Below, one piece after another: positions 27,967 to 36,817 of a stretch of 64,000 bases of DNA. Under the pieces are notes generated by a model that was not told the origin of the DNA, did no database searches, and saw nothing but the letters and a program-made list of their open reading frames with translations. Position 1 is the stretch's first letter. Each line of letters begins with the position of its first letter. The position numbers and the translations under genes are program-made. This stretch comes from an uncultured Paracoccaceae bacterium (GTDB lineage Bacteria > Pseudomonadota > Alphaproteobacteria > Rhodobacterales > Rhodobacteraceae): positions 291,361 to 355,360 of the forward strand of contig CANNFR010000005.1 of assembly GCA_947503935.1 (NCBI GenBank), read 5' to 3'.

Positions 27967-29772
27967 TCAGACCGGCGCGGTCGCGGCCTCAAGCCAGGTG
28001 CGCGGGCTGTCCGAGACACGCGGCCCGATCAGGCGCGCAACATCGGCGTGGTAGGCGTTGAGCCATGCTTTTTCCTCGGTGCTCAGCCGGTCGGCCAGAA
28101 CCAGGCGCCGATCGATGGGCACGTAGGTGAGGGTGCGAAAGGCCAGCATTTCGCGCGCATCGGCGCCGGCAAGCTCTGGCGCGGGGTCGACCACGATCAG
28201 GTTCTCGATCCGGATGCCGAAGGCGCCCTCGCGGTAATAGCCCGGCTCATTCGACAAGATCATGCCGGGCTCCAAAGGCACGTCCGAGATCTTGCTGAGC
28301 CGTTGCGGCCCCTCATGCACGCTGAGGTAGACGCCCACGCCATGCCCCGTGCCGTGGTCGAAATCCTGCCCCGCCAGCCACAGCGGATAGCGCGCCAGCG
28401 CATCCAGATGCATCCCCGCCAGCCCCTTGGGCCAGCGCAGGCGGCTAATCGCAATGACGCCCTGCAACACACGGGTGAAGCTGGATTTTTCGTCTTCTCC
28501 GACCTCGCCCACCGCAATTGTGCGGGTGATGTCGGTGGTCCCGTCGATATATTGCCCGCCGGAATCGACCAGCAGCAATTCGCCGGGCTTCACCGGGCGG
28601 TTCGTGTCTTCGGTCACACGGTAATGCACGATGGCGCCATGGGGGCCGGCGCCGCAGATCGTCTCGAAGCTGATTTCGCGCAGCGCATTGGTGGCGCGGC
28701 GGAAGCCTTCCAGCTTCTTGACCACGTCGATCTCGGTCAACCCACCCCCTGGAGCCTCCGCATCCAGCCAGGCCAGGAATTCGACCATCGCCGCGCCGTC
28801 ACGCAGATGCGCCTCGGCGGTGGCGGCGATCTCGGCCTCGGTCTTGCGGGCCTTGGGCAGGATCGTGGGGTCGGGTGCCCAGGCCACCTCGGCCCCGCAG
28901 GCGGTGACGATGGACGACACGGCCAGAGGCGCGGTGGCCGGATCGACGCGGACCTTGCCGCTCAGCTTGGCCAGGGCAGGGGCGAAATCCTCGGGCGCGG
29001 CGATGGTCACATCGGCGCCCAAATGGTCACGCACCTCCGCGCCAAGCTTGCTGTCGGCGATAAAGAGGATCACCCGGCCGTCATCGTGCAGCAGGGCATT
29101 GGCCTGCGCGATCGGGTTGCGGGGGATATCCGCGCCGCGGATGTTCAACAACCAGTTGATGCCATCGGGCAAGGTCAAAACGGCGGCCTTGTGGCCCGCC
29201 TCGGCCAGCTTGGCGGCGCAAGCGTTGCGCTTTTCCTCGGCCGTGAGGCCCGCGATCTCGGCGGGAAAGATATCGACCGGCGCATCCGGCGGGGCGGGCC
29301 GATCCTCCCAAATCAGATCGACATAATTCTCGCCTGCTGAAAGGGTTATGTCGCTGCCCTCAAGCGATTTCTCAAGTTTTTCGATCTCATCTTTCGTGTG
29401 CAGCCATGGGTCATAGGCCACGATGCTGCCCTTTGGCAGCGCCTCGCGCAGCCAGTCGCCGGGCTTGGTTTCGGGCCAGTTGACCGGGGTGAAGACCTCC
29501 GTATCGACCTGGTTTTTGACCTGCACCCGATAGCGCCCGTCAACGAACACGCCGGCGCGGTCGGTCAGCGCGATGCAAAAGCCCGCCGACCCGGTGAAGC
29601 CCGTCAGCCAGGCCAGACGCTCATCCCGGGCCGCGACATACTCGCCCTGATGGGCATCGGCGCGGGGCACCAGAAAGCCGTCATAGCCGACACTTGCCAG
29701 TTCCTTGCGCAGAGCGTCCAGCCGGGGCGGGCCCTGATCGGGGGTCGTGGTCGGTTCGAACGTCTGAAACAT
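27967..29772 (-). CDS. Aminopeptidase P family protein (Xaa-Pro aminopeptidase, M24B)
   Basis: A 601-residue three-domain M24 enzyme: two creatinase-type N-terminal domains (about 1-310), a catalytic pita-bread domain and a C-terminal extension. Metal-ligand segments are VDSGGQYIDGTTDITRT, GTGHGVGVYLSVHEGP and SNEPGYY. It removes N-terminal residues before proline. Its ATG overlaps the cobT stop by one base (TGATG), so it ends the cobS-X-cobT-aminopeptidase operon. Confidence 0.92.
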   Translation of the reverse strand: MFQTFEPTTTPDQGPPRLDALRKELASVGYDGFLVPRADAHQGEYVAARDERLAWLTGFTGSAGFCIALTDRAGVFVDGRYRVQVKNQVDTEVFTPVNWPETKPGDWLREALPKGSIVAYDPWLHTKDEIEKLEKSLEGSDITLSAGENYVDLIWEDRPAPPDAPVDIFPAEIAGLTAEEKRNACAAKLAEAGHKAAVLTLPDGINWLLNIRGADIPRNPIAQANALLHDDGRVILFIADSKLGAEVRDHLGADVTIAAPEDFAPALAKLSGKVRVDPATAPLAVSSIVTACGAEVAWAPDPTILPKARKTEAEIAATAEAHLRDGAAMVEFLAWLDAEAPGGGLTEIDVVKKLEGFRRATNALREISFETICGAGPHGAIVHYRVTEDTNRPVKPGELLLVDSGGQYIDGTTDITRTIAVGEVGEDEKSSFTRVLQGVIAISRLRWPKGLAGMHLDALARYPLWLAGQDFDHGTGHGVGVYLSVHEGPQRLSKISDVPLEPGMILSNEPGYYREGAFGIRIENLIVVDPAPELAGADAREMLAFRTLTYVPIDRRLVLADRLSTEEKAWLNAYHADVARLIGPRVSDSPRTWLEAATAPV

Positions 29773-31643
29773 CAGCTGGCAGCCCTTCTGATACCTGCGA
29801 AGCGGGCGCGCGCACGCGGATCGGTGTCGAAGAGGCTGGCCAGCTGCTCGGTCATCGCGCCGGCCAGTTGTTCGACATCGGTGATCGTCACCGCGCGCTC
29901 ATAGTAGCGGGTCACGTCATGCCCGATGCCAATGGCGATCAGCTCCACCGCGCGGCGTTTTTCGACCATGGCGATCACATCGCGCAGGTGTTTTTCCAGG
30001 TAATTCGCGGGGTTGACGGACAAAGTTGAGTCGTCCACCGGCGCGCCGTCCGAGATCACCATCAAGATCCGCCGCGCCTCGGGCCGGCCCAGCATCCGGC
30101 GATGCGCCCATTCCAGTGCCTCGCCATCGATGTTTTCCTTCAACAGCCCCTCTTTCATCATCAGGCCCAGATTATTGCGCACCCGCCGCCAGGGCGCATC
30201 GGCGGCCTTGTAGATGATGTGGCGCAGGTCGTTCAGCCGCCCCGGCTGCTGCGGGCGCCCGGCTGCCAGCCAGCCCTCGCGCGCCTGGCCGCCTTTCCAG
30301 GCGCGGGTGGTAAAGCCCAGGATTTCGACCTTCACATCGCAGCGTTCCAGTGTGCGGGCCAGCACGTCGGCACAAATCGCCGCGATGCTGATCGGGCGCC
30401 CCCGCATCGAACCCGAATTGTCCAGAAGCAGCGTCACCACCGTATCGCGAAACTCGGTATCCTTCTCGACTTTGAACGACAGCGGCGTGGTCGGGTTCGC
30501 CACCACACGCGCCAGACGGCCCGCATCCAGCGTGCCTTCCTCCAGATCGAACTCCCACGAGCGGTTCTGCTGCGCCTGCAGGCGGCGCTGCAACTTGTTG
30601 GCCAACCGCCCGACGGCGCCTTTCAACGGCTCCAGCTGCTGGTCGAGATAGGCGCGCAGGCGTTCAAGCTCGGCCGCTTCGGCCAGCTCCTCGGCGCCGA
30701 TTTCCTCATCGAATTCCGTGGTATAGACGGTATAGTTCGGGTCGGCATCCGAATGCGGGGCGGGCGGTGGCGGCTCATAGGGCGCATCGCCCTCGGGCAT
30801 CTCGGCCTCCTCCGACATCTCGGCATCGGCCATCTCGTCTAAGCTTACCTGCGCCTGGCTCGTGTCCTGGCTGGCCTCGCTTTCATCGGGCTGGCTGTCG
30901 CTGTCGTCGGTGTCGCTGTCATCCTCGCCGGTGGAATCGGGGGCCTCTTCATCTTCCTCGGCATTCTCGGCCTCGCCCTCATCCTCTTCGCCATCGGGGT
31001 CATCGCCCAACTGGTCGCCGTAGCCCAGATCGGTGATCACCTGCCGCGCGAGGCGGGCAAAGGCGGCCTGGTCTGCCAGAGTGTCGCCCACGCTGTCCAG
31101 CGCGTCCGAGGCCGCGCCTTCGATGAAATCGCGCCAGAGCGTCATCACATTGGCCGCGCCGGGCGGCAGGTCGCGCCCCGTCGCCAGATGGCGCACCAGA
31201 TAGCCCGCCGCCTGCGCCAGCGGCGCGTCGCTGCGTTCGCGGATCTGGCCATAGCCCTTGCGGTCGGCCTCGGCCGCGATCTTGGCGTCGATATTGCCCG
31301 CCGTGCCCGGCATCTCACGCGCGCCCATCGCCTCGCAGCGCGCGGTTTCCATCGCCTCGTAGAGGTCGCGCGCGATCTGGCCCTGGGGCATGTAGCGGGC
31401 GCTGGTCTTGGCGTCGTGGAACTTGTGCTTGAGGGCAAAGGCATCCGCCGTCCCCCGCGCCACCAACACCTCATCCCGCGTCATCCGCCGGCTGACCTGC
31501 GGCAAACGCACCGCGTCATTCGTCATGCCGGGAGGGTCGACCGAATAGGTCACCGCCAGATCGGGGTCGTCGGCCATAACCTTGGTCGCCTCGGCCAAGG
31601 CCTTCTTGAACGGATCAGCAGGGTTATCGGTAGGCTTGGTCAT
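29772..31643 (-). CDS. cobT: Cobaltochelatase subunit CobT
   Basis: A 623-residue subunit of the aerobic cobalt chelatase (CobNST), which inserts cobalt into hydrogenobyrinate a,c-diamide for vitamin B12. The middle third is an acidic low-complexity linker (about residues 215-300). The C-terminal von Willebrand A domain carries the MIDAS motif DNSGSMRG and the late [10 protein letters not shown]. Its ATG overlaps the small upstream gene by 4 bp. CobS is one gene further upstream. Confidence 0.95.
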   Translation of the reverse strand: MTKPTDNPADPFKKALAEATKVMADDPDLAVTYSVDPPGMTNDAVRLPQVSRRMTRDEVLVARGTADAFALKHKFHDAKTSARYMPQGQIARDLYEAMETARCEAMGAREMPGTAGNIDAKIAAEADRKGYGQIRERSDAPLAQAAGYLVRHLATGRDLPPGAANVMTLWRDFIEGAASDALDSVGDTLADQAAFARLARQVITDLGYGDQLGDDPDGEEDEGEAENAEEDEEAPDSTGEDDSDTDDSDSQPDESEASQDTSQAQVSLDEMADAEMSEEAEMPEGDAPYEPPPPAPHSDADPNYTVYTTEFDEEIGAEELAEAAELERLRAYLDQQLEPLKGAVGRLANKLQRRLQAQQNRSWEFDLEEGTLDAGRLARVVANPTTPLSFKVEKDTEFRDTVVTLLLDNSGSMRGRPISIAAICADVLARTLERCDVKVEILGFTTRAWKGGQAREGWLAAGRPQQPGRLNDLRHIIYKAADAPWRRVRNNLGLMMKEGLLKENIDGEALEWAHRRMLGRPEARRILMVISDGAPVDDSTLSVNPANYLEKHLRDVIAMVEKRRAVELIAIGIGHDVTRYYERAVTITDVEQLAGAMTEQLASLFDTDPRARARFAGIRRAAS

Positions 31644-32140
31644 TGCGGTACCGTACCTGCCTTGTGAGCAATCTCTATTGCCCAGCTCAAAGTAGTGTCG
31701 GTAAGCTCGCAGAGATCCTGAAGGCTAACCGGTTCATAGTCCACCCCAAGCTCACGCTCCAGGCTATCGCGATCATGGAAAGAAATGGACAGGCGCCCGT
31801 CCGAATGGCGACGCCAATTTCCGTGGCAAACGCGATCTCGCCACCGCGCGCGATCAACAAACTTTGCTTTCGCTTCCGCGATCCAGCACTTCGTTTCATC
31901 GTCAGGGGAAAGTGCGTTCAAAGCGGAAACGAATGAATCAAAACGTCCCTTTAGTGTGCCTTTGATAATCTTTAATACGCTGGCGTCGATTGGACCCGAA
32001 GAATTCTGCCTAGCCGCTTCCGCACGGAGCCAAAGTGCCGCGCGCGCAAGTTCGTGCTCCAGAACCGTGTACGACCAGACAAGTTTGCCGATTGCCGCAA
32101 ACTCATCGTCAGAAAAGTCGTTCTCGATTCCGACAATCAC
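31640..32140 (-). CDS. Hypothetical protein inserted between cobS and cobT
   Basis: A 166-residue soluble protein, largely helical, with a C-terminal Trp-rich region ([19 protein letters not shown]). I do not recognise a family, though the HGNW segment and helical layout resemble small proteins of unknown function seen in accessory DNA. It overlaps cobS by 4 bp and cobT by 4 bp, so all three are translationally coupled. Its base composition is visibly lower in GC than that of either neighbour, which suggests a later arrival. No functional link to cobalamin is evident. Confidence 0.7.
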   Translation of the reverse strand: MIVGIENDFSDDEFAAIGKLVWSYTVLEHELARAALWLRAEAARQNSSGPIDASVLKIIKGTLKGRFDSFVSALNALSPDDETKCWIAEAKAKFVDRARWRDRVCHGNWRRHSDGRLSISFHDRDSLERELGVDYEPVSLQDLCELTDTTLSWAIEIAHKAGTVPQ

Positions 32141-33123
32141 CGCATCGCCTGCGCCGCCGCACTCTCGGGCAGTTCTTCGTCAAAGCAGCGTTGGTAGAAT
32201 TCGGCGACCGTCTGACGCTCAAGCTCGTCGCATTTGTTCAGGAAGGTCAGCCGGAAAGCATAGCCGACATCGCGGAAGATCTCGGCGTTCTGGGCCCAGG
32301 TGATGACCGTCCGCGGGCTCATCACCGTCGACAGGTCGCCGTTCATGAAGGCCGTGCGCGTCAGGTCGGCCACGGTGACCATCTGGGCGATCTGCTTGCG
32401 GCCCTTCTCGGTGTTGTAATGCGGCGTCTTGGCCAGAACGATGGCAGCCTCAGCGTCATGGCTGAGGTAATTCAGCGTGGCGACAAGGCTCCACCGGTCC
32501 ATCTGCGCCTGGTTGATCTGCTGGACCCCGTGGTAGAGGCCGGTCGTATCGCCCAGCCCCACGGTGTTGGCCGTGGCAAAGAGGCGAAAGTTCGGGTTGG
32601 GCGTGATGATCTCGTTCTGGTCCAGAAGCGTCAGCTTGCCGTCATGCTCCAAGACCCGCTGGATCACGAACATCACGTCCGGGCGGCCGGCATCGTATTC
32701 GTCAAAGACGATGGCCACGGGGTTGCGCAAGGCCCAGGGCAGGATGCCCTCGTGAAACTCGGTCACCTGCTTGCCGTCGCGCAGCTTGATCGCGTCCTTG
32801 CCGATCAGATCGATCCGGCTGATATGGCTATCCAGATTCACCCGCACGCAGGGCCAGTTCAGCCGGGCGGCGACCTGCTCGATATGCGTCGATTTGCCGG
32901 TGCCGTGATAGCCCTGCACCATCACGCGGCGGTTGTAGGCAAAGCCTGCAAGGATCGCGAGCGTGGTGTCGGGGTCGAACTTGTAAGTCGGGTCGATCTC
33001 GGGCACGCGGTCGGCACGCTCGGCAAAACCCTTCACCTTCATCGCGGTCTCGATGCCGAAAACATCGCGGACCGAGATCTCCTCGGTGGGTTTCATGCTT
33101 GCGTCCATACCGCCATCCGCCAT
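32137..33123 (-). CDS. cobS: Cobaltochelatase subunit CobS
   Basis: A 328-residue AAA+ ATPase that, with CobT, powers cobalt insertion by CobN. Walker A is GYHGTGKS and Walker B is [12 protein letters not shown]. The N-terminal [20 protein letters not shown] is characteristic. The start at 33123 ([12 protein letters not shown]) is supported by GAGG about 5 nt upstream; longer in-frame readings cross non-coding sequence. It is the first gene of the operon and is divergent from msrB. Confidence 0.94.
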   Translation of the reverse strand: MADGGMDASMKPTEEISVRDVFGIETAMKVKGFAERADRVPEIDPTYKFDPDTTLAILAGFAYNRRVMVQGYHGTGKSTHIEQVAARLNWPCVRVNLDSHISRIDLIGKDAIKLRDGKQVTEFHEGILPWALRNPVAIVFDEYDAGRPDVMFVIQRVLEHDGKLTLLDQNEIITPNPNFRLFATANTVGLGDTTGLYHGVQQINQAQMDRWSLVATLNYLSHDAEAAIVLAKTPHYNTEKGRKQIAQMVTVADLTRTAFMNGDLSTVMSPRTVITWAQNAEIFRDVGYAFRLTFLNKCDELERQTVAEFYQRCFDEELPESAAAQAMR

Positions 33124-33326
33124 CACGTGCCTCATGCTTGTTTGCGCGCCCCGGGGCAGGCGCGGCTTCAACTCGGGTTTACTGGAACATATCGCGCGCT
33201 GGTGCAAGGGAAAGCCGGGCGTCAAAAGAGGCGGGCAGGGCACGCCTCTGCAAGAAACCTCCCGGGCTTGTGATTCCGCGCTCGGCGCCCGCCATGTTAA
33301 GGCGGGGCAGGGGTAAAGGAGACGAC

Positions 33327-33791
33327 ATGAACCGCAGAGATTTCGTTTTGACCGGTCTGGCCACGCTGGCCTCGGCCACCGCGCTGAATGCCGCGGGGGC
33401 CGGGTTCGAGGTGACGCGCAGCGATGCCGAGTGGCGCGCGATGCTGAGCGACATGGAGTACCGCGTGATGCGGCAAGAGGCGACCGAGCGCGCCTTCTCC
33501 AGCCCCCTCGACAAGAATTATGCGCCCGGCCTTTACAATTGCCGGGGCTGCGACCTGCCGCTTTATTCGTCTGAGGCGAAATACGACAGCGGCACCGGCT
33601 GGCCCAGCTTCTGGCAATCGCTCCCGAATGCGATCGGCACCAAGGCGGATCGCCGGCTGCTGCGGGTCCGGACCGAATGCCATTGCCGCCGCTGCGGCAG
33701 CCATCTGGGCCACATCTTCGGCGACGGCCCGGCGCCCACAGGCAAGCGGCACTGCCTGAACGGCGTTAGCCTGGTCTTCCGCGCCGCGTAA
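33327..33791 (+). CDS. msrB: Peptide-methionine (R)-S-oxide reductase, exported
   Basis: A 154-residue repair enzyme for oxidised methionine. The N-terminus [20 protein letters not shown] is a twin-arginine-type signal, so it acts in the periplasm or at the membrane. The zinc pairs are CRGC and CRRC; the substrate segment is [12 protein letters not shown] and the catalytic Cys is in [12 protein letters not shown] lies 6 nt before the ATG at 33327. A longer reading from 33099 is ignored. Export of MsrB is known in several bacteria but is not the most common form. Confidence 0.93.
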   Translation: MNRRDFVLTGLATLASATALNAAGAGFEVTRSDAEWRAMLSDMEYRVMRQEATERAFSSPLDKNYAPGLYNCRGCDLPLYSSEAKYDSGTGWPSFWQSLPNAIGTKADRRLLRVRTECHCRRCGSHLGHIFGDGPAPTGKRHCLNGVSLVFRAA

Positions 33792-33796
33792 AGGCC

Positions 33797-33852
33797 GCCC
33801 CCTTCCTTCTGACGAAAATATCCCGGGGGGTGCGGGGGGCTGGCCCCCCGCG
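33797..33852 (+). repeat. REP-like intergenic element, copy 3
   Basis: Reads CCCCTTCCTTCTGACG, AAAATATCCC, a G run, then GCTGG and a C run that can pair with it. It lies between the convergent msrB and J-domain genes, where it could also serve as a terminator. Confidence 0.6.
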
Positions 33853-33858
33853 TCACCT

Positions 33859-34491
33859 TCATTCCCGAAAGTTGCGGCTGTCCTTGATCTGGTCCCAGGC
33901 CCAGACGACCTCTTGCAGACGGTCTTCATCGTCGCGGTTGCCACCGTTCATGTCAGGATGAAGATCCTTCACCAAGCTTTTGTATTGCTTGCGGATATCA
34001 CCGCGGCTCCAATGGTCGCGGGCGTCGAGGATATCCAGCGCCTTGCGCTCGGTCGGGGGCAGGCGGCGGGTGCCGGTCGTGGCGCGGCCGGGGTTGCGGG
34101 TGGCGTTTTCGCCCAGGATCTGATGCGGGTCCTCAACGCCCAGACGCGCCCAGGCGCGGTCTTCCTCGGTCGCCTTCTTGAACGGCTTGGTGGGGCGATC
34201 CCAGACGCGGGCATCGTCGATACTTTTCTGAAACTCCTCATCGGTCTGCCCCGCAAAGAAGTTCCACTTCAGATTATACTCGCGCACGTGGTCACGGCAA
34301 AACCACCAGTAATCGTCCAGAATGTCGGGCGATTTCGGCGCGCGGTACTGCCCGGCCTCTTCGCAGCCCGGATGATCGCAGATGCGGGTTGAGGTTTCGA
34401 ACGCGCCGGACATGCCACGCCGCCCGCGGGTGCGGCGCTTTTTGTCGGACGACACGCGCATGTCGAACTCGAACGGAGATTTCTGCGACAT
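33859..34491 (-). CDS. J-domain protein (DnaJ-like)
   Basis: A 210-residue protein with a J-domain at the C-terminus (about residues 150-205), carrying the HPD motif in DLHPDMNGG. The N-terminal half has a Cys pair (CDHPGCEEAG) and a Trp-rich region (DDYWWFCRDHVREYNLKWNFF) that suggests a substrate-recognition module. It likely recruits DnaK to a specific client. It is divergent from the BolA gene with 77 bp between starts, an arrangement common in this family of bacteria. Confidence 0.88.
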   Translation of the reverse strand: MSQKSPFEFDMRVSSDKKRRTRGRRGMSGAFETSTRICDHPGCEEAGQYRAPKSPDILDDYWWFCRDHVREYNLKWNFFAGQTDEEFQKSIDDARVWDRPTKPFKKATEEDRAWARLGVEDPHQILGENATRNPGRATTGTRRLPPTERKALDILDARDHWSRGDIRKQYKSLVKDLHPDMNGGNRDDEDRLQEVVWAWDQIKDSRNFRE

Positions 34492-34568
34492 GAGGGGACC
34501 TACCTTTCCGACTCGGACGCACGAGTTTAGTGTTCCTGGCCGAAGATTGAAGGGGGTAGATTGAAAAG

Positions 34569-34826
34569 ATGTCAGTTGCGCAGGAAATTGAGAGCCGTCT
34601 GGCGGCCGCTTTTGCCCCAAAGGCGCTGGCGGTGGAAAATCAGAGCCATCTCCACAGTGGCCATGCGGGGGATGACGGGTCTGGCGAGAGCCATTTCCAC
34701 GTCGCCATCACCGCGCCCGCTTTCGGGCCGATGACGCGGGTTGAGCGGCACCGCGCCGTGCATGCGGCGCTCGGCCCGGATTTGATCGGGCGCATTCATG
34801 CCTTGTCTTTGGATATTGGGGCGTAA
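34569..34826 (+). CDS. BolA family protein
   Basis: An 85-residue BolA-like protein with the family core SHLHSGHAG and SHFHVAITAPAF, and conserved His residues that bind Fe-S clusters together with monothiol glutaredoxins. It probably takes part in iron-sulfur trafficking or iron sensing. It is divergent from the J-domain gene and converges with the DUF4177 gene (3-bp gap). Confidence 0.92.
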   Translation: MSVAQEIESRLAAAFAPKALAVENQSHLHSGHAGDDGSGESHFHVAITAPAFGPMTRVERHRAVHAALGPDLIGRIHALSLDIGA

Positions 34827-34829
34827 CGC

Positions 34830-35399
34830 CTATTCGGCGGCCAGGTCCGGACTGTCGGCGCGCGGCAGAGTATTGCCGTTCGCCGCGTCGGCCGACCGCG
34901 ACGGGCTGCGGTCGGGCACGGCGCGCAGGGCGGGTGTGCTGCCGCGCCCGCGGCCCGAAAGCGTATCTGCAAGGCGCTGCGCAACCAACCCGCGCGCCCG
35001 CGTACCGGTTTCCTGGGTGTCGCTGTCCGACGTGTCTGCCTCTACCGGCTTGGCCACGTCTTCAACGGGCTGCACGGCGTCCAGCGCATCCTCATCGGTC
35101 GCGGGTTGATCGGCAGTCACCTCTTCGGACACAGCCGTAACCTCAGGCGCCGCATCCGCCTCAACAGGCAATTCGCGCCGAAACACCAGCATGTTCTGGA
35201 ACTGGGTCCGCTTGCCGGTCAGGCCGACACGCTCCTGACAGGGCAGGGTGTCGGTGCGCTGATATTCCCAGCCGTCGCGGCCCATCTCGTTCATGATCTC
35301 CATCAGGGCATGGGCGAAACGTGCCTCGGTGGTCTTCGCACCTTTGACTTTCACGCCCTTCTGGGGTGCCGGCAGCACCTTGTATTCGTAACGAGTCAT
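34830..35399 (-). CDS. DUF4177 domain protein with long acidic tail
   Basis: A 189-residue protein. The first 80 residues match DUF4177 (MTRYEYKVLPAPQKGVK, then GRDGWEYQRTDTLPC and MLVFRRELP). The rest is a Glu/Asp/Ala/Val-rich tail of low complexity, ending in an Arg/Ser segment. Function unknown. The tail length probably varies between strains. It is transcribed toward the BolA gene. Confidence 0.8.
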   Translation of the reverse strand: MTRYEYKVLPAPQKGVKVKGAKTTEARFAHALMEIMNEMGRDGWEYQRTDTLPCQERVGLTGKRTQFQNMLVFRRELPVEADAAPEVTAVSEEVTADQPATDEDALDAVQPVEDVAKPVEADTSDSDTQETGTRARGLVAQRLADTLSGRGRGSTPALRAVPDRSPSRSADAANGNTLPRADSPDLAAE

Positions 35400-35484
35400 T
35401 CTGGACGGCCCTTCCGGTCGGTTCGGGTCAGATTAACGCGAGAATGCGCGCTGTCCAAGCGGATAGCCGCTCAACTCTCATGTT

Positions 35485-35865
35485 TCAACCGCCGCGTGTG
35501 CGCAAGGGTCGGCCCATGGCCAGTTGACGGCAGGCGACATCGGCGGGCCAGTCGATGATGCGCCGGGCCAGGCGCAAGCCGGATCCATCGCTGGAAAAGC
35601 GCAAGTATAGGGGCTTCCAGCCCATGGCGAGACCGACCAGGTTGCGCGAATTGACTGACCCGCAGACGGCCCAGCCGCCATCGGACAACCGAAATGACAC
35701 AATCCGCCGAAAATTCGCAGTGTTCGGGGCGCCCAGCGTTTCGCGCACCAGCTCTTCGCTGAGTTCCAGCAGCCCGTCCGGAGGATCGGCGGGAATGCCG
35801 GTGGGGCCGGCATGTGCAGGCGCAACAGCCAAGGTCAGACAAAGGGCGAGCATGGCGCGGATCAA
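35485..35865 (-). CDS. Exported hypothetical protein
   Basis: A 126-residue protein with a clear Sec signal peptide (MIRAMLALCLTLAVAPAHAG). The mature part contains SDGGWAVCGSVNSRNLVGL and ends in an Arg-rich segment. Two Cys residues may form a disulfide. No family is recognised. GGTTAAC at 35907-35913, just upstream, resembles a CtrA half-site, but one half-site is weak evidence. Confidence 0.6.
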   Translation of the reverse strand: MIRAMLALCLTLAVAPAHAGPTGIPADPPDGLLELSEELVRETLGAPNTANFRRIVSFRLSDGGWAVCGSVNSRNLVGLAMGWKPLYLRFSSDGSGLRLARRIIDWPADVACRQLAMGRPLRTRGG

Positions 35866-35937
35866 AGCAAAAGGCCTCCACAGGGGAGGCCAAATTCGCC
35901 GGACAAGGTTAACGAAGTATTGACAGGAGAGGCAGGA

Positions 35938-36507
35938 TCAGCCGCCCCAGGTGCGGATCGGGCCGCAATCCATATGCACGAAGTTTGAGCGCGAATACTT
36001 GCCGACGCCCCCCGCGGCACAGGCCGAGGCGGCGCGTGCCATCTGCGTCACGCTGCGCGAGGACAGCCGCAGATCGGCGGCCTGACCCTTGATATGCAGG
36101 GAGTTACGCGCCACCCCACGCGAGTTCGAGCGGAGCATCGCATTGGTCTGGGCGCTGCGGTAGCCGGACAGAAGCATGTAGGGTTCGGTCACGTCCAACA
36201 GGTTGTGCGAGGCAGCCATGATATCGATCGTGCGATTGTCGATATTGGTCGACTGGCCGTTGCGCCAATCGCGCATGAAGTGGTTGATCTCGCGCAGGGC
36301 TTCTTTGATGTATTTGCCTTCGATCCAGTAGATCGTATCGATGCTTTCGCCGGTGCGGCCGGAATACATTTTGATCCGGCGAATATCGCCTGCCCCGCGA
36401 AGGAACCCGAAAGCGTTGGAATACGTTGGGGTTGCGATGACGGCTGTTGCGGCGAATGCACCAAGAAGGCCCCGGCGCGTCATGCCGACGGAATTAGATT
36501 TCGTCAT
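35938..36507 (-). CDS. DUF882/M15-like peptidase (YcbK family), Tat-exported
   Basis: A 189-residue protein with a twin-arginine signal (MTRRGLLGAFAATAVIA). The mature domain is of the M15A/DUF882 type, with its zinc-site order: LSGYRSAQTNAML, then NSLHIKGQAADLR (His and Asp ligands), then SNFVHMDCGP (His ligand). Relatives are predicted peptidoglycan endopeptidases; E. coli MepK cuts 3-3 crosslinks. It is divergent from the L,D-transpeptidase gene at 36818, which makes such crosslinks, so the two are probably a synthesis and cleavage pair. Confidence 0.88.
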   Translation of the reverse strand: MTKSNSVGMTRRGLLGAFAATAVIATPTYSNAFGFLRGAGDIRRIKMYSGRTGESIDTIYWIEGKYIKEALREINHFMRDWRNGQSTNIDNRTIDIMAASHNLLDVTEPYMLLSGYRSAQTNAMLRSNSRGVARNSLHIKGQAADLRLSSRSVTQMARAASACAAGGVGKYSRSNFVHMDCGPIRTWGG

Positions 36508-36817
36508 GTGATTTCTGCCTGTCCCGTACCAGTTGGGGCCGCTGCCACGACCCTTCGTTCCATGTCCTACATCCCCACACACGAGTTTATGTCACAAAGT
36601 GATGCGCGGCTGAACCCCATCGTAATGTTTCTGAAAGAAAGTTGCATCTCTGCGCGAAAATCTGCCGATTCCCATGGGTCAGTCTGCGCGGCATTTTGCG
36701 TTGCAATGGGGGAACACCTCGCCGCGCATCGCCCGCTTTTTGTGGACAAGTCACTGAGAATCGGTGGAACATTTTGTTCTTTGAGGGAGTTACACCCCGA
36801 GTCTGCCGAGGTTTTAG
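36508..36817. promoter_or_regulatory. Divergent promoter region of the M15-like peptidase and L,D-transpeptidase genes
   Basis: This 310-bp region between two divergent cell-wall genes is AT-richer than its flanks and contains no gene. It should carry both promoters. No specific operator is recognised. Confidence 0.5.

Noticed and set aside
29772..33123. Cobalamin riboswitch upstream of the cobS operon
   Set aside because: Neither the B12-box nor the expected long structured leader is visible in the 200 bp between cobS and msrB.
35907..35920. CtrA binding site upstream of the exported hypothetical gene
   Set aside because: Only one half-site (GGTTAAC) fits well; the second half is imperfect, so it is mentioned but not called.
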